A stretch of 64,000 bases of DNA, taken from Terriglobia bacterium. GTDB taxonomy: Bacteria; Acidobacteriota; Terriglobia; Bryobacterales; Bryobacteraceae. The position numbers and the translations under genes were made by a program. Below are positions 17,517 through 26,761 of the stretch, piece by piece. Below the pieces are notes generated by a model. That model was not told the DNA's origin. It was given only the letters and a program-made list of their open reading frames with translations, and did no database searches. Positions within the stretch are counted from its first letter, which is position 1; every line of letters begins with the position of its first letter. The DNA lies in NCBI GenBank assembly GCA_020073305.1, contig JAIQFK010000024.1, forward strand, positions 43,714-107,713, in the 5' to 3' direction.

Positions 17517-18917
17517 ATGCCATTGCGCTTCTATAATACGCTCTCGCAGCAAGTGGAGGAGTTCCGACCGCAGGAAGACAACATCGTGCGCATGTACACC
17601 TGCGGCCCGACGGTTTACGACTATGCGCACATCGGCAACTTCCGTACGTTCACATTTTTCGACCTGCTGCGGCGATGGCTGCGCGAACGAGGCTACCGGC
17701 TCGACCACGTAATGAACATCACCGACGTGGAAGACAAGATCATCCGCAACGCGTTGGCGCAGCACAAATCGCTCACCGACTACACCGCGACGTTTGAGAA
17801 AGCGTTTCTCGAAGACTGCAAAGCGCTGCGCCTCGAGCCGCCGGAGCGGTGGGTGCGCGCCACCGAACACATTAACGAAATGGCCGCAGCCATCCAGAAG
17901 CTCAGTGAGCAGGGCCATACGTACAGCAGTGAAGGCTCCCTGTATTTCCGGATCGCGACGTTTCCGGACTACGGCAAGCTGTCGCACAACGACTTCAGCG
18001 GCATCCGCGCGGGCGCACGCGTGGACGTGGACACCTACGACAAAGCGGATGCACGTGATTTCGCGCTGTGGAAAGCGCCGAAAGACGGCGAGCCGTTCTG
18101 GGATACGCCCATCGGTCCGGGGCGGCCGGGATGGCATATTGAGTGCTCCGTGATGGCCATCCGCTACCTGGGCGAGACGCTCGACATCCATGCCGGCGGC
18201 GTGGATCTGATCTTTCCGCACCATGAGAATGAAATCGCCCAGTCGGTGTCGCTGACGGGAAAGCCGTTCGCGCGTTACTGGATCCACAGCGAGTTCCTGC
18301 TGGTGGACGGCCAGAAGATGTCCAAGTCGCTGGGCAACTATTACACGCTGCGCGACGTGCTGGCGCGCGGCTTCGCTCCGGAGGCGGTGCGCTACCTGCT
18401 GGCGTCGGTTCCTCATCGCAAACAGTTGAATTTCACGTTTGAGGGCCTGAAATCGGCGGAGACCTCGGTCGACAGGCTGCGCAATTTCAAGCTGCGTCTG
18501 GAAAAGGAAAAGTTCCCGCCGGGCAACAATCCAAAACTGGCCATTCGAACGGCGGAGGCGGAAACCAAATTCAGCGAGAGCCTGGACGACGATCTGAATG
18601 TCGCCGAAGCGCTGGCGGCGGTGTTCGAATACATTCGCGATGCCAATGTGGCTATGGATGCCGGCGATTTTCAGGAAGAAAACGGCGCCGTTGCGCGCGC
18701 TTTTCTCAACCGCTTTGACCGGATTTTTGACGTATTGCGGCCCAGCACGCAGCGTGAGTCGCTTTCGGACGCGGATGTGGAAGCAAAGATCGCCGCGCGC
18801 GCGCAGGCCAAGAAAGCCCGCAATTTCGCCGAAGCCGACCGCGTTCGCGACGAACTGCTCCAGCAGGGCATCATTCTCGAAGACACCAAGGACGGAGTCC
18901 GATGGAAAAGAAAGTAA
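17517..18917 (+). CDS. cysS: Cysteinyl-tRNA synthetase
   Basis: A 466-aa class I aminoacyl-tRNA synthetase that charges tRNA-Cys. It has the zinc Cys and HIGH-type motif ([20 protein letters not shown] at 38-41), the second zinc cluster region [10 protein letters not shown] and [19 protein letters not shown], and the KMSKS loop ([11 protein letters not shown]). The C-terminal DALR-type helices are complete and length is normal. The 3' end overlaps the next gene by 16 nt, a PLP enzyme of sulfur amino acid metabolism, which makes a cysteine-themed operon. Confidence 0.97.
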   Translation: MPLRFYNTLSQQVEEFRPQEDNIVRMYTCGPTVYDYAHIGNFRTFTFFDLLRRWLRERGYRLDHVMNITDVEDKIIRNALAQHKSLTDYTATFEKAFLEDCKALRLEPPERWVRATEHINEMAAAIQKLSEQGHTYSSEGSLYFRIATFPDYGKLSHNDFSGIRAGARVDVDTYDKADARDFALWKAPKDGEPFWDTPIGPGRPGWHIECSVMAIRYLGETLDIHAGGVDLIFPHHENEIAQSVSLTGKPFARYWIHSEFLLVDGQKMSKSLGNYYTLRDVLARGFAPEAVRYLLASVPHRKQLNFTFEGLKSAETSVDRLRNFKLRLEKEKFPPGNNPKLAIRTAEAETKFSESLDDDLNVAEALAAVFEYIRDANVAMDAGDFQEENGAVARAFLNRFDRIFDVLRPSTQRESLSDADVEAKIAARAQAKKARNFAEADRVRDELLQQGIILEDTKDGVRWKRK

Positions 18918-20128
18918 AACCGCACACCAAGGCCGTGCATGCCGGAGACCGCAAGCGATCCGGAAGCCACGTCCCCGTCACAACCCCCATCAACAACGCG
19001 GTGAGCTACTTCTACGAGAGCATGGAGCAACTCGATCGCGTGTTTGGGCGCGAGGAGCCGGGCTTCAGCTATTCACGCTACGACAACCCCACCAACCAGG
19101 CGCTCGAAGAGCTGTGCGCGGCGCTCGAAAGCGGGCACGGCGCGCTGGCTTGCAGTTCGGGTATGGCGGCGATTCACGTGGCTTTGCTCACGGCGCTCAC
19201 TGACCGCCCGAAGTCGATTGTCGCCGCCAACGCCATTTACGGCGCAACCGTGAGTCTGCTTATGACGGTGCTCGAGCCGATGGGCGTGGCGGTGCGCTTC
19301 GTGGATATCTGCGATCTGGCTGAAGTCGAACGGGCCATTGCCGAAGTCAAGCCCGGGTGCCTGCTGATGGAGACGGTGTCCAATCCTTTGCTGCGGGTGG
19401 GCCAGATCGACCGCGTGGCCGCACTGGCGAAAGGCGCTGGCGCCGCACTGATTGTGGACAACACGTTTGCCACGCCCCTATTAGTGCGGCCCATCGAGCT
19501 GGGCGCCAATATGGTGGTGCACAGCCTGACGAAATTTCTGGCCGGCCACGGCGATGTGTTGGGCGGCGTGGTGGTCTCCGACGCCGCGCATTACGATACG
19601 CTCCGCTCGCTCTCTCGCATCTTCGGACCGGTGCTGGGACCCTTCGAGAGTTATCTGGCGATGCGCGGCATCAAAACGTTCGCCGTGCGCGTGGAGCGGC
19701 AATGCGCCAATGCATGCCGCGTGGCGTCGTGGCTGGCGGCGCGCCCGGAAATTGCCCGTGTATACTTCCCGGCGGACCCGGCCCATCCCGATGCCGCGGC
19801 CATTCGCCGGCTGCTGCCAGACAGCCTCTACGGCGCCGTGGTCAGTTTCGAACTAAAGGACGCCGCGCGCACCGAGGTCTTCCGCTTCATGAATGCGCTG
19901 CGGCTGGTGGTTCCCGCTACGTCTCTGGGAGACGTGCACAGCATGATGCTCTATCCCGCCATGAGTTCGCATCGTGAGATTTCTCCTAAACATCGCGAGC
20001 GCATGGGCATCCGCGACAGCTTGGTACGGCTCTCGCTGGGCATCGAGGCGGTGGAGGACATCCTTGCCGATCTCGAGCAGGCGCTCAGCGCGGTGTCTGA
20101 AAAAAGCTCGGCCACCACGGTTGTGTAA
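18902..20128 (+). CDS. Cys/Met metabolism PLP-dependent enzyme (cystathionine gamma-synthase-like)
   Basis: A 408-aa fold-type I PLP enzyme of the trans-sulfuration family. Motifs: N-terminal TKAVHAG, SRYDNPTNQALEE, substrate/PLP contacts ACSSGMAAIH and VDNTFATP, and the Schiff-base lysine in VVHSLTKFLAGHGDVLGG. The C-terminus has the LGDVHSMMLYPAMSSH segment. Members include cystathionine gamma-synthase, gamma- and beta-lyases, O-acetylhomoserine sulfhydrylase and methionine gamma-lyase; sequence alone does not settle which. The 16-nt overlap with cysS implies coupled expression and a role in cysteine/methionine supply. Confidence 0.88.
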   Translation: MEKKVKPHTKAVHAGDRKRSGSHVPVTTPINNAVSYFYESMEQLDRVFGREEPGFSYSRYDNPTNQALEELCAALESGHGALACSSGMAAIHVALLTALTDRPKSIVAANAIYGATVSLLMTVLEPMGVAVRFVDICDLAEVERAIAEVKPGCLLMETVSNPLLRVGQIDRVAALAKGAGAALIVDNTFATPLLVRPIELGANMVVHSLTKFLAGHGDVLGGVVVSDAAHYDTLRSLSRIFGPVLGPFESYLAMRGIKTFAVRVERQCANACRVASWLAARPEIARVYFPADPAHPDAAAIRRLLPDSLYGAVVSFELKDAARTEVFRFMNALRLVVPATSLGDVHSMMLYPAMSSHREISPKHRERMGIRDSLVRLSLGIEAVEDILADLEQALSAVSEKSSATTVV

Positions 20129-20246
20129 GTTATGCCCGCGTGTGATTCCGCGCCACAGGCCTGAAAAGCGTCATCCAGTTGATAACAGAAGATATTCATT
20201 TTGGAACGCAGATTGCTCGATCTACGTCGTGCGCGTGTTACGGCAA

Positions 20247-20468
20247 ATGCCCGTGATGAAAATCTCCCGCCAGGGACTGTGTTCCATCGCCGTGCTGACG
20301 GGAATACTCTGGGGCTGCCTTTTCGCCGAAAGGTTGGCCGTAACACGCGCGCGGGTTGATGCCTACCGCGCCATCGATGAGATTCGCGCGCTGCAACTCA
20401 AGAAAAGCATGATTCCCGCCGCAACGCCGGCGTTACCACGGCGCCCGGCAACCACGGCGGTCGGGTAA
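20247..20468 (+). CDS. Small membrane-anchored protein, unknown
   Basis: An open frame of 73 aa (or 70 aa from ATG 20256). The N-terminus is a likely membrane anchor or uncleaved signal (SIAVLTGILWGCLFAERLAV). A short helix follows (TRARVDAYRAIDEIRALQLKK) and then a Pro/Ala-rich tail. The hydrophobic-then-charged pattern is more gene-like than the overlapping frames. It sits between the PLP enzyme and a convergent GT2 gene. No family is recognised. Confidence 0.5.
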   Translation: MPVMKISRQGLCSIAVLTGILWGCLFAERLAVTRARVDAYRAIDEIRALQLKKSMIPAATPALPRRPATTAVG

Positions 20469-20476
20469 AGCTGCCA

Positions 20477-21178
20477 TCACCGAGCTGCCATCAATCGAAC
20501 TGCCGTCCAAAGAATCTTCACACCGGCCGCGATGCTCGCGCGCCAGTTGCCGGAGATCTTGCTTCTGCCCACACGCCGCCGGTAGGAAACCGGAACCTCC
20601 ACCACGCGGAGATTGTGGCGCAGCGCTTTGATCTGCATTTCGATCGTCCAGCCGTAATTGCGGTCGCGCATTCCGAGCCTGCGTAGCGCATCGGCGCGAA
20701 TGGCGCGAAACGGCCCGAGATCGGTATAGCGGTGGCCATAGAACACGCGAATGATCCAGGTGGCGATCCGGTTTCCCATCACCTGGTGGGGTTCGAGCGC
20801 GCCTTCTTCGGCCCGGCCCGACGTTCGGGAACCGATCACCAGGTCCGCGCGTCCGTCGTATATAGGTTCCAAGAGCAACGCGGCTTCGGCGGGATCGTCG
20901 CTGGCGTCGGCATCCATGAACACTACGGCTTCGACATCTTGAGGCAAGGCGGCGATCGCCCGCAAACATGCCGCGCCGTATCCGCGCTCCGGCTCGGAAA
21001 CGACGGTGGCGCCGCGCGCCCGGGCGATATCGGCGGTGCGGTCGCGGGAGCCGTTGTCGGCGACGATGATTTCTCGATACAAATCTCGCGGAACCCGGTC
21101 GAGGGTCTGGCCGATAGCCGGCTCTTCATCCAGGGCCGGCATGATCAGGGCACAGTTAGCCTTGGTTAACGCCGCCAT
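20477..21178 (-). CDS. Family 2 glycosyltransferase (polyprenyl-phosphate sugar transferase-like)
   Basis: A 233-aa GT-A fold enzyme. It has the nucleotide-sugar-binding start CALIMPALDEEPAIGQTL, the DNGSRDRT loop and the metal-binding DADASDDP. The acceptor region reads GSRTSGRAEEGALEPHQVMGNRIATW, then a YRRRVGRSKISG motif as in dolichyl/undecaprenyl-phosphate glycosyltransferases (DPM1-like). It lacks the C-terminal membrane helices of ArnC/GtrB, so it would be peripheral. The donor is not predictable. It is divergent from lepB. Confidence 0.82.
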   Translation of the reverse strand: MAALTKANCALIMPALDEEPAIGQTLDRVPRDLYREIIVADNGSRDRTADIARARGATVVSEPERGYGAACLRAIAALPQDVEAVVFMDADASDDPAEAALLLEPIYDGRADLVIGSRTSGRAEEGALEPHQVMGNRIATWIIRVFYGHRYTDLGPFRAIRADALRRLGMRDRNYGWTIEMQIKALRHNLRVVEVPVSYRRRVGRSKISGNWRASIAAGVKILWTAVRLMAAR

Positions 21179-21189
21179 TGCTTTATAAT
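21162..21189 (+). promoter_or_regulatory. Promoter of lepB
   Basis: TTGGTT (21162-21167) and a perfect TATAAT (21184-21189) are separated by 16 nt, ending 35 nt upstream of the lepB ATG. Part of it overlaps the 5' end of the divergent GT2 gene. Confidence 0.6.
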
Positions 21190-21224
21190 GCGTAGCTGAG
21201 GACTTTTTTCAAAACCACGAAGTC

Positions 21225-21779
21225 ATGGAAGAACAACCTCAGGGACATCCAGCGCGCTCCGGGATATTCGCTGCTCTCTCCTGGGTCCGTGATCTCGCCT
21301 TTTCCGTGCTGCTGGCCGTCATCCTCATTGTCTTCATCTATCAACCCGTCAAAGTGGAAGGCACCAGCATGATGCCGGCGCTCACCGACCAGGAACGCAT
21401 CTTCATCAACAAGTTTACTTATCGCTTCGGCACGGGCAACATCGAGCGCGGCGATCTGGTGGTGTTCTGGTTCCCCCTCGACCGTAGTAAATCGTACATC
21501 AAGCGCGTGATCGCGCTGCCTGGAGATACCGTGCAGATCGATAACGGCACCGTGTTCGTGAACGGGGGGCAGCTCGACGAGTCGTATGTTCCGAGCGAGT
21601 ACCGCGACCGGCAGTCGCTCGCGGCGCAAACGGTGCCGCCGGATAACTACTTCGTGCTTGGGGACCACCGCAGCTCGTCGAACGACAGCCGCGCCTGGGG
21701 CACGGTCGAGCGCAAGTACATCTACGGAAAAGCGGTCTTTGTTTACTGGCCGCTCGACAAGATGGGCCGGCTGAAGTGA
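21225..21779 (+). CDS. lepB: Signal peptidase I
   Basis: A 184-aa serine protease that removes signal peptides from exported proteins. There is one N-terminal membrane segment (DLAFSVLLAVILIVFIYQ). The catalytic Ser48 is in VEGTSMMPAL, the catalytic Lys93 is in YIKRVIALPGD, and the C-terminal GDHRSSSNDSRAWG box is intact. The short size is of the Bacillus SipS type rather than the long E. coli type. It has its own promoter (see 21162-21189). Confidence 0.96.
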   Translation: MEEQPQGHPARSGIFAALSWVRDLAFSVLLAVILIVFIYQPVKVEGTSMMPALTDQERIFINKFTYRFGTGNIERGDLVVFWFPLDRSKSYIKRVIALPGDTVQIDNGTVFVNGGQLDESYVPSEYRDRQSLAAQTVPPDNYFVLGDHRSSSNDSRAWGTVERKYIYGKAVFVYWPLDKMGRLK

Positions 21780-21989
21780 CTACCGCCGGTTGAAAATCCA
21801 CATCACCAGCGTCAGCACCGCACTCACTAAAATGCAGGTGACGATCGGGAAATAGAACGTGGTGTTCTTCCCGTGGATGTAGATATCGCCCGGCAGACGG
21901 CCGATGCGAAACGGCAGGCGCGGTCCAAGCTCGACGGCGAGACCAACCAGGACCAGCACAATGCCGAGGGCGATTAAGGTCCGTCCCAC
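21780..21989 (-). CDS. DUF2905 small membrane protein
   Basis: A 69-aa protein with two membrane helices (LIALGIVLVLVGLAVEL and FPIVTCILVSAVLTLVMWIF). They are linked by the LPGDIYIHGKNTTFYFPIVT loop that characterises the DUF2905 family. Function is unknown. Its stop codon directly abuts that of convergent lepB. Confidence 0.85.
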   Translation of the reverse strand: MGRTLIALGIVLVLVGLAVELGPRLPFRIGRLPGDIYIHGKNTTFYFPIVTCILVSAVLTLVMWIFNRR

Positions 21990-22062
21990 GATTTCAGGGT
22001 AGCGCGAACCGCTCCTTTCAGTCGCGGCTCAGAATGGTTTTGACTGAGAGTGGTATCGGCTC

Positions 22063-22193
22063 TCAGCTCTGCACTGGTTTCATGCAAGAGCCGCACAGCT
22101 TTGCCTGTGGAGTTCGCAGCGGCGTTCGCGAAGGTCCCCCTCACCTGTTCCGCGAAGCGAGGTAGCACGCTCGAATTCCTCGTCATCAAGCAT
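22063..22193 (-). pseudogene. Internally deleted small Cys-rich protein gene
   Basis: ATG at 22193 opens MLDDEEFERATSLRGTGEG followed by DLRERR, matching the N-terminus of a small acidobacterial protein family I recall. In the next frame, ending at TGA 22065-22063, the codons give LRTPQAKLCGSCMKPVQS, the family's usual C-terminus with its last CxxC. The middle of the protein, which normally supplies the first CxxC, is missing and the two parts are out of frame. The simplest reading is an internal deletion that killed the gene. Read straight through, the first frame ends after 37 residues. Confidence 0.55.
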
Positions 22194-22231
22194 CGGGACA
22201 CCGCGTTTGCATCGCCAGCACCAGATCACCT

Positions 22232-24229
22232 TCATCGAATCATGTCTTGCGAGGATTCGACCTTCGTTCCCGCCTCCAGCGCCTTCTCAATCGTCTCCGC
22301 ATCAAACACGCACCCGCCCCACGTGCCGCCGCTGGCGTTCTGCAACGCCGCCCAGAGCCGGGAATCGGCAGGCAATTGAGGATCAGGCGCCAGGTCGGAC
22401 CGCAAGGGGCGCGAGGCCAGCTCGCGCGTGCCTTCTTCGGCGCCGAACATGCGGCTGCCCGCGCCAACCAGATTGACCGAGCCCTCCAGCCGCACACGGT
22501 CGATCGTGATCTCGATGATGTCGCCGTCCACCAGCTTTCCGATCGGCCCGCCGGCCAGCGCTTCCGGCGTCACGTGGCCGATGCACGCGCCGGTCGATAC
22601 GCCGCTGAAGCGCGCATCCGTCAGTAGTGCGATGTGCTTGCCGAAATCGAGATACCGCAGCGCCGAGGTGATCTGGAAGATCTCCTCCATGCCCGAACCC
22701 ATCGGACCGCGGCACATCAGGACGATGATGTCGCCGGGTTTGATGCCATCTGGGCCGGGGTCCTTGATAGCGGCGATGGCGGCCAACTCGGTCCGGAAAA
22801 TGCGCGCCGGTCCGGTTTTGCGATAGACGCCGTCAGCGTCCACCACGCTCGGATCAATCGACGTGCTCTTGATTACCGAACCGCCGGGCGCAAGATTGCC
22901 GTGCGGAAAGGTGACGGTCGAAGTGAGCCCGCGCCGGCTCGCACTCGCGGGATCCATGATCACGTCGTCGGGATCTACGCCATCGCGGTCGCGCAGCACC
23001 TCGCGCAGCCGCGCGCGCCGCTCCGATTTCTCCCACCAGTCGAGCATGCGGCCCAGCGTTTCCCCGCTTGCCGTCAGCACCTCTAGTTCCAGCAAGCCCG
23101 CCCGCCGCAAGTGCAGCATCACCTCCGGCACGCCGCCCGCGAGGAACACTTGCACCGTCGGATGCGATCGCGGGCCGTTGGGCAGAACATCCACCAGCCG
23201 CGGGATCTTGCGATTCACAGTAACCCAATCGTCCACGGTCGGACGCCTCAAGCCCGCGGCATGCGCAACAGCTGGCACGTGCAGAATCAGATTCGTCGAG
23301 CCGCCGAACGCCGCATGCACGGTCATGGCGTTGCGCAACGAGGCATCCGTCAAAATGTGCCGCATGGTAATGCCACGCGATTCGAGCGCCAGCACCGCGC
23401 GCGCCGAGCGCCGAGCCATGTCGAGCCAGATGGGGTGTCCCGATGGAGCCAGCGCCGCATGCGTAAGCGTCAGGCCCAGCGCCTCGCCTACGACTTGAGA
23501 AGTCGCGGCCGTTCCCAGAAACTGGCAGCCGCCGCCAGGCGTGGCGCACGCGCGGCACAGGTTCTCCGCGGCGTCGGTGAGCGTGATCTGGCTATGCGCA
23601 AAACGCGCCCCCACGGATTGCACGCGCCCGGCATCTTCGCCCTCTTCCGCCAGCAGCGTGACACCGCCCGGCACCAGCACGCACGGAAGATCGTGCATCG
23701 CGGCCAGCGCCATCATCATCGCGGGCAGGCCCTTGTCACACGTAGCGATACCGATCACGCCGCGGCGCGTGGGAATGGAACGAATGAGCCGCCGGAACAC
23801 GCTGGCAGCATCGTTGCGATACGGCAGGCTGTCGAACATCCCCGTAGTGCCCTGCGTGCGGCCGTCGCACGGATCGGTGCAGAAACCGGCGAAAGGCACG
23901 GCGCCCTGCGCTTTCAACTCTTCCGCCGCCGCCTGCATCAAAAGCCCCACTTCCCAATGGCCTGTGTGGTAGCCAAGCGCCACCGGCGTGCCGTCAGGAT
24001 TGCGAATGCCGCCATGCGTGCTGAGCAGCAGAATCTCTTTGCCGCCCAGCGCGCGCGGGTCCCAGCCCATGCCGGCGTTCTGCGCCCAGCCGAACAGATC
24101 GCCGGAAGGACGCGAGAGCAACATCTCCGGAGTCACAGGCAGAGTCCCCGCCGGCCCGGGCGCTTTCGAGCGAACGTCGTAGAGTGAGGCGTCGCCGGAA
24201 TCAATGATATTCTCGAAGGCTATGGGCAT
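22232..24229 (-). CDS. YjhG/YagF-type sugar-acid dehydratase (IlvD/Edd family)
   Basis: A 665-aa Fe-S dehydratase closely following E. coli YjhG/YagF, the D-xylonate dehydratases. Shared blocks include [22 protein letters not shown], the cluster and substrate regions [54 protein letters not shown] and [17 protein letters not shown]. It should convert an aldonic acid such as D-xylonate to a 2-keto-3-deoxy acid. ATG 24229 matches the YjhG N-terminus and overlaps the start codon of the divergent oxidoreductase. Exact substrate is inferred from family only. Confidence 0.88.
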   Translation of the reverse strand: MPIAFENIIDSGDASLYDVRSKAPGPAGTLPVTPEMLLSRPSGDLFGWAQNAGMGWDPRALGGKEILLLSTHGGIRNPDGTPVALGYHTGHWEVGLLMQAAAEELKAQGAVPFAGFCTDPCDGRTQGTTGMFDSLPYRNDAASVFRRLIRSIPTRRGVIGIATCDKGLPAMMMALAAMHDLPCVLVPGGVTLLAEEGEDAGRVQSVGARFAHSQITLTDAAENLCRACATPGGGCQFLGTAATSQVVGEALGLTLTHAALAPSGHPIWLDMARRSARAVLALESRGITMRHILTDASLRNAMTVHAAFGGSTNLILHVPAVAHAAGLRRPTVDDWVTVNRKIPRLVDVLPNGPRSHPTVQVFLAGGVPEVMLHLRRAGLLELEVLTASGETLGRMLDWWEKSERRARLREVLRDRDGVDPDDVIMDPASASRRGLTSTVTFPHGNLAPGGSVIKSTSIDPSVVDADGVYRKTGPARIFRTELAAIAAIKDPGPDGIKPGDIIVLMCRGPMGSGMEEIFQITSALRYLDFGKHIALLTDARFSGVSTGACIGHVTPEALAGGPIGKLVDGDIIEITIDRVRLEGSVNLVGAGSRMFGAEEGTRELASRPLRSDLAPDPQLPADSRLWAALQNASGGTWGGCVFDAETIEKALEAGTKVESSQDMIR

Positions 24230-25580
24230 AGGAGAATCTGATCCTACCACCCGCCGGACTTTCCTCACAGCGCTCAGCGCGGCCTCTTACACACGCATCG
24301 CGGGCGCGAATGATCGCGTGCAAGTGGGCTTCATCGGCTACGGCCTGATTGGCAGCGAGCACGTTCGCGATTTCAAAAACCAGCATGACACCGACCTTGC
24401 CGCTCTCTCCGACGTCTACCAGCCGCGCCTGGAACAGGGCGTTGCAGCGTGCGGAGGCCGCGCCAAGCCGTACGGCGATTTTCGAAAGCTGCTCGATGAC
24501 AAAGACATCCAGGCGGTGGTGATCTCGACGCCCGATCACTGGCACGCGCTCATGACCATCATGGCCTGCGCCGCGGGCAAGGATGTGTACGTCGAGAAAC
24601 CTCTGAACCTCTTCATCCGGGAAGGGCAGTGGATGGTTGAAGCGGCGCGACGATACAAGCGCGTCGTGCAAGTCGGCACGCAGCAGCGCTCCGGCCGGCA
24701 CTATCAGAAGGCCTCTGAAATGCTGCGCGCGGGCTACATCGGCAAAGTGACCAGCGCGCGCATGGGATCGTTCCGCAACGTGATGCCGGGCTTTGGCGCG
24801 CCCGCCGACTCCGCGCCGCCGAATGATCTCGATTACGACATGTGGCTCGGCCCGGCGCCCAAGCGGCCTTATAACCCGCACCACTCGCTTTATCATTTCC
24901 GCTGGTTTTGGGATTACTCCGGGGGCCAGATGACCAATCTCGGTGCCCACGAGATCGACATCGTGCAGTGGGCCATGCAGGTGAAGGGTCCGGCGGCGGT
25001 GTCGTCGAGCGGCGGCCGCTTTGCCCTCAAAGACGATGGCGAGACGCCCGACACGCAGGATGCCCTGTTCGAATACCCCGGATTCACCGCTTTGTTTTCC
25101 CTGCGCGAAGCCGCCGCCGGCCACCGCGGCGAAGGGCGGCTGGACTTTTTCGGCACGAAAGGTTCGCTCGGCATCGATCGCATTGGTTTCGAAGTCTATC
25201 CGGATATGAAAATCGATCCGTCCAACGCCATCCCCGAATTCATTGGCCACCCCGCGGGCGGTCCAAAGCATTCCAGCATGCAACCCGAACCGTGGATCCA
25301 GCCGTACAAGATGGCCGGCTCTTCCCAGGAGCAACTCGATCTGCACGCGCGCAATTTTCTCGATTGCGTGAAATCGCGGGAGCGGCCCATCGCCGATGTC
25401 GAGCAGGGTCACCAGGTCACTACAGCCTGCCATCTCGCGAATATCTCCTTGCGCACGGGGCGGAAAATCCGGTGGAATCCGGAAACCGAAGAAATCGTCG
25501 GCGATCCTCAAGCCGCGCCATGGCTCGAGCGGCCGTATCGCAAACCTTGGGACGAAGTGGTGCGGAGTTTCCATCTATGA
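24222..25580 (+). CDS. Gfo/Idh/MocA-family oxidoreductase with Tat signal
   Basis: A 452-aa protein. The N-terminus carries a twin-arginine motif ([15 protein letters not shown]). A Rossmann domain follows with [15 protein letters not shown], then the family [12 protein letters not shown] motif in which EKP binds the nicotinamide ring. The C-terminal half is the GFO_IDH_MocA dimerisation/catalytic domain. Such proteins oxidise or isomerise sugars or cyclitols; a Tat signal implies export folded with cofactor bound. ATG 24222 keeps the RR motif near the N-terminus; its start overlaps the divergent dehydratase start. The next gene overlaps by 4 nt. Confidence 0.87.
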   Translation: MGIGESDPTTRRTFLTALSAASYTRIAGANDRVQVGFIGYGLIGSEHVRDFKNQHDTDLAALSDVYQPRLEQGVAACGGRAKPYGDFRKLLDDKDIQAVVISTPDHWHALMTIMACAAGKDVYVEKPLNLFIREGQWMVEAARRYKRVVQVGTQQRSGRHYQKASEMLRAGYIGKVTSARMGSFRNVMPGFGAPADSAPPNDLDYDMWLGPAPKRPYNPHHSLYHFRWFWDYSGGQMTNLGAHEIDIVQWAMQVKGPAAVSSSGGRFALKDDGETPDTQDALFEYPGFTALFSLREAAAGHRGEGRLDFFGTKGSLGIDRIGFEVYPDMKIDPSNAIPEFIGHPAGGPKHSSMQPEPWIQPYKMAGSSQEQLDLHARNFLDCVKSRERPIADVEQGHQVTTACHLANISLRTGRKIRWNPETEEIVGDPQAAPWLERPYRKPWDEVVRSFHL

Positions 25581-26584
25581 CTCGAAGACAACTGTTGCTT
25601 GGCGCTGCCGCCGCGGCTACTCCGGCATTCGGGTCCCCGTCCACGGGCATGGGCATCGCGACCACTTCACTGATGACTGCGCGGCGCCCGCACGATACCT
25701 ACGACTTTCTGGAGTACTGCCACTCGCTAGGTGCAGGCGGCATCCAAGCGTCGTTCGCCTCGCTCGATCCGGAATATTTGAAGAAACTGCGCGCGCGCGC
25801 CGAGCAACTCGGCATGTACATCGAAGTGATGGCGGAACTACCGAAGCGGGACGACGCCGGCGCGTTCGAGGACACGATACGCGCGGCCAAAGCCACCGGC
25901 GCCCTATGCGTTCGCTGCGCGGCGCTGGGCGGACGCCGGTACGAAAACTTCTCCGAATGGCCCGCCTGGCAGGCGTTCGTCACGCAAAGCAAAGCCGCCA
26001 TCGACCGCGCTCTCGCCATTGCCACACGCGAGCAATTGCCGCTCGCTATCGAGAATCACAAAGACTGGACCGCCGGGGAACTGGCCGCGATCATGAAAGA
26101 TAAGTCGAGCGAATATCTCGGCGTGTGCCTCGATACCGGCAATAACATTTCGCTGCTTGATAATCCCATGGACGCGATCGAAACGCTGCTGCCCTACGCG
26201 TTATCCACGCACTTCAAGGACATGGCGGTCGAGCCCTACACGGATGGCTTTCTGCTTTCCGAGGTGCCGCTGGGTGAGGGCATCATCGATCTGAAACGCG
26301 CCGTCTCCGCCGTTCGCCGCGCTCGCCCCAAGACTCGCTTCACGCTCGAGATGATCACACGCAATCCGCTTCAGGTGCCCTGCCTCACGGACAAGTATTG
26401 GGTGACGTTTCCCGAGCGCAACGGCAGGTACCTGGCCGATGCTCTGCGCCTGGTCCGCAACGCAACCACTCGCCTGCAACATTTGCCCACAGTGGACCAC
26501 GAAAGCCGCGCGGGCTTGCTGCAACTGGAAGAAGAAAACATCAAGCAATGCCTGCACTACGCGCGCACGGAACTAGGTCTGTAA
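25577..26584 (+). CDS. Sugar phosphate isomerase/epimerase-like TIM barrel with Tat signal
   Basis: A 335-aa AP-endonuclease-2/xylose-isomerase-like TIM barrel. It starts [19 protein letters not shown], a likely Tat or Sec signal. Metal-binding barrel residues appear in LAIENHKDWTAGEL (Glu, His), CLDTGNN (Asp) and STHFKDM (His), ending with FTLEMITRN (Glu). The ATGA overlap with the upstream oxidoreductase indicates an operon of two exported sugar-modifying enzymes. Likely role: epimerisation or isomerisation of a carbohydrate substrate of the Gfo/Idh partner. Confidence 0.82.
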   Translation: MTRRQLLLGAAAAATPAFGSPSTGMGIATTSLMTARRPHDTYDFLEYCHSLGAGGIQASFASLDPEYLKKLRARAEQLGMYIEVMAELPKRDDAGAFEDTIRAAKATGALCVRCAALGGRRYENFSEWPAWQAFVTQSKAAIDRALAIATREQLPLAIENHKDWTAGELAAIMKDKSSEYLGVCLDTGNNISLLDNPMDAIETLLPYALSTHFKDMAVEPYTDGFLLSEVPLGEGIIDLKRAVSAVRRARPKTRFTLEMITRNPLQVPCLTDKYWVTFPERNGRYLADALRLVRNATTRLQHLPTVDHESRAGLLQLEEENIKQCLHYARTELGL

Positions 26585-26611
26585 CGATTTTTCGCGACGA
26601 ATTGAAATTTG

Positions 26612-26639
26612 GTAGTGGCCGGGCATGCCCGGTCACTAC
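26612..26639. repeat. REP palindrome, copy 1
   Basis: A 28-bp palindrome, GTAGTGGCCGGGCATGCCCGG continuing to TCACTAC, with one mismatch between arms. Nearly identical copies lie at 35793-35820 and 35999-36026, beside and inside a RAYT transposase remnant. It is extragenic here, between the TIM-barrel gene and the phosphatase gene. Confidence 0.75.
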
Positions 26640-26761
26640 GGCGAACCGCGAATCTTGTTTTGCGCGGAGAGCTGTTACGTGCGTGTACATTTCCGGCCTC
26701 AGGTAAAAAACGCCGTAGGCCTGCGCTACATCATCCGTCGACTCGCCTGATATCCTGGAGC

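Noticed and set aside
23111..24187. Long plus-strand frame opposite the dehydratase (358 codons)
   Set aside because: Same reason: an antisense shadow of a strongly conserved gene, very rich in Arg, His and Ala.
24201..25574. Long open frame on the minus strand opposite the Gfo/Idh gene (457 codons)
   Set aside because: It is composed of His/Arg/Gly-rich low-information sequence, has no family motifs, and mirrors a well-supported gene in high-GC DNA.
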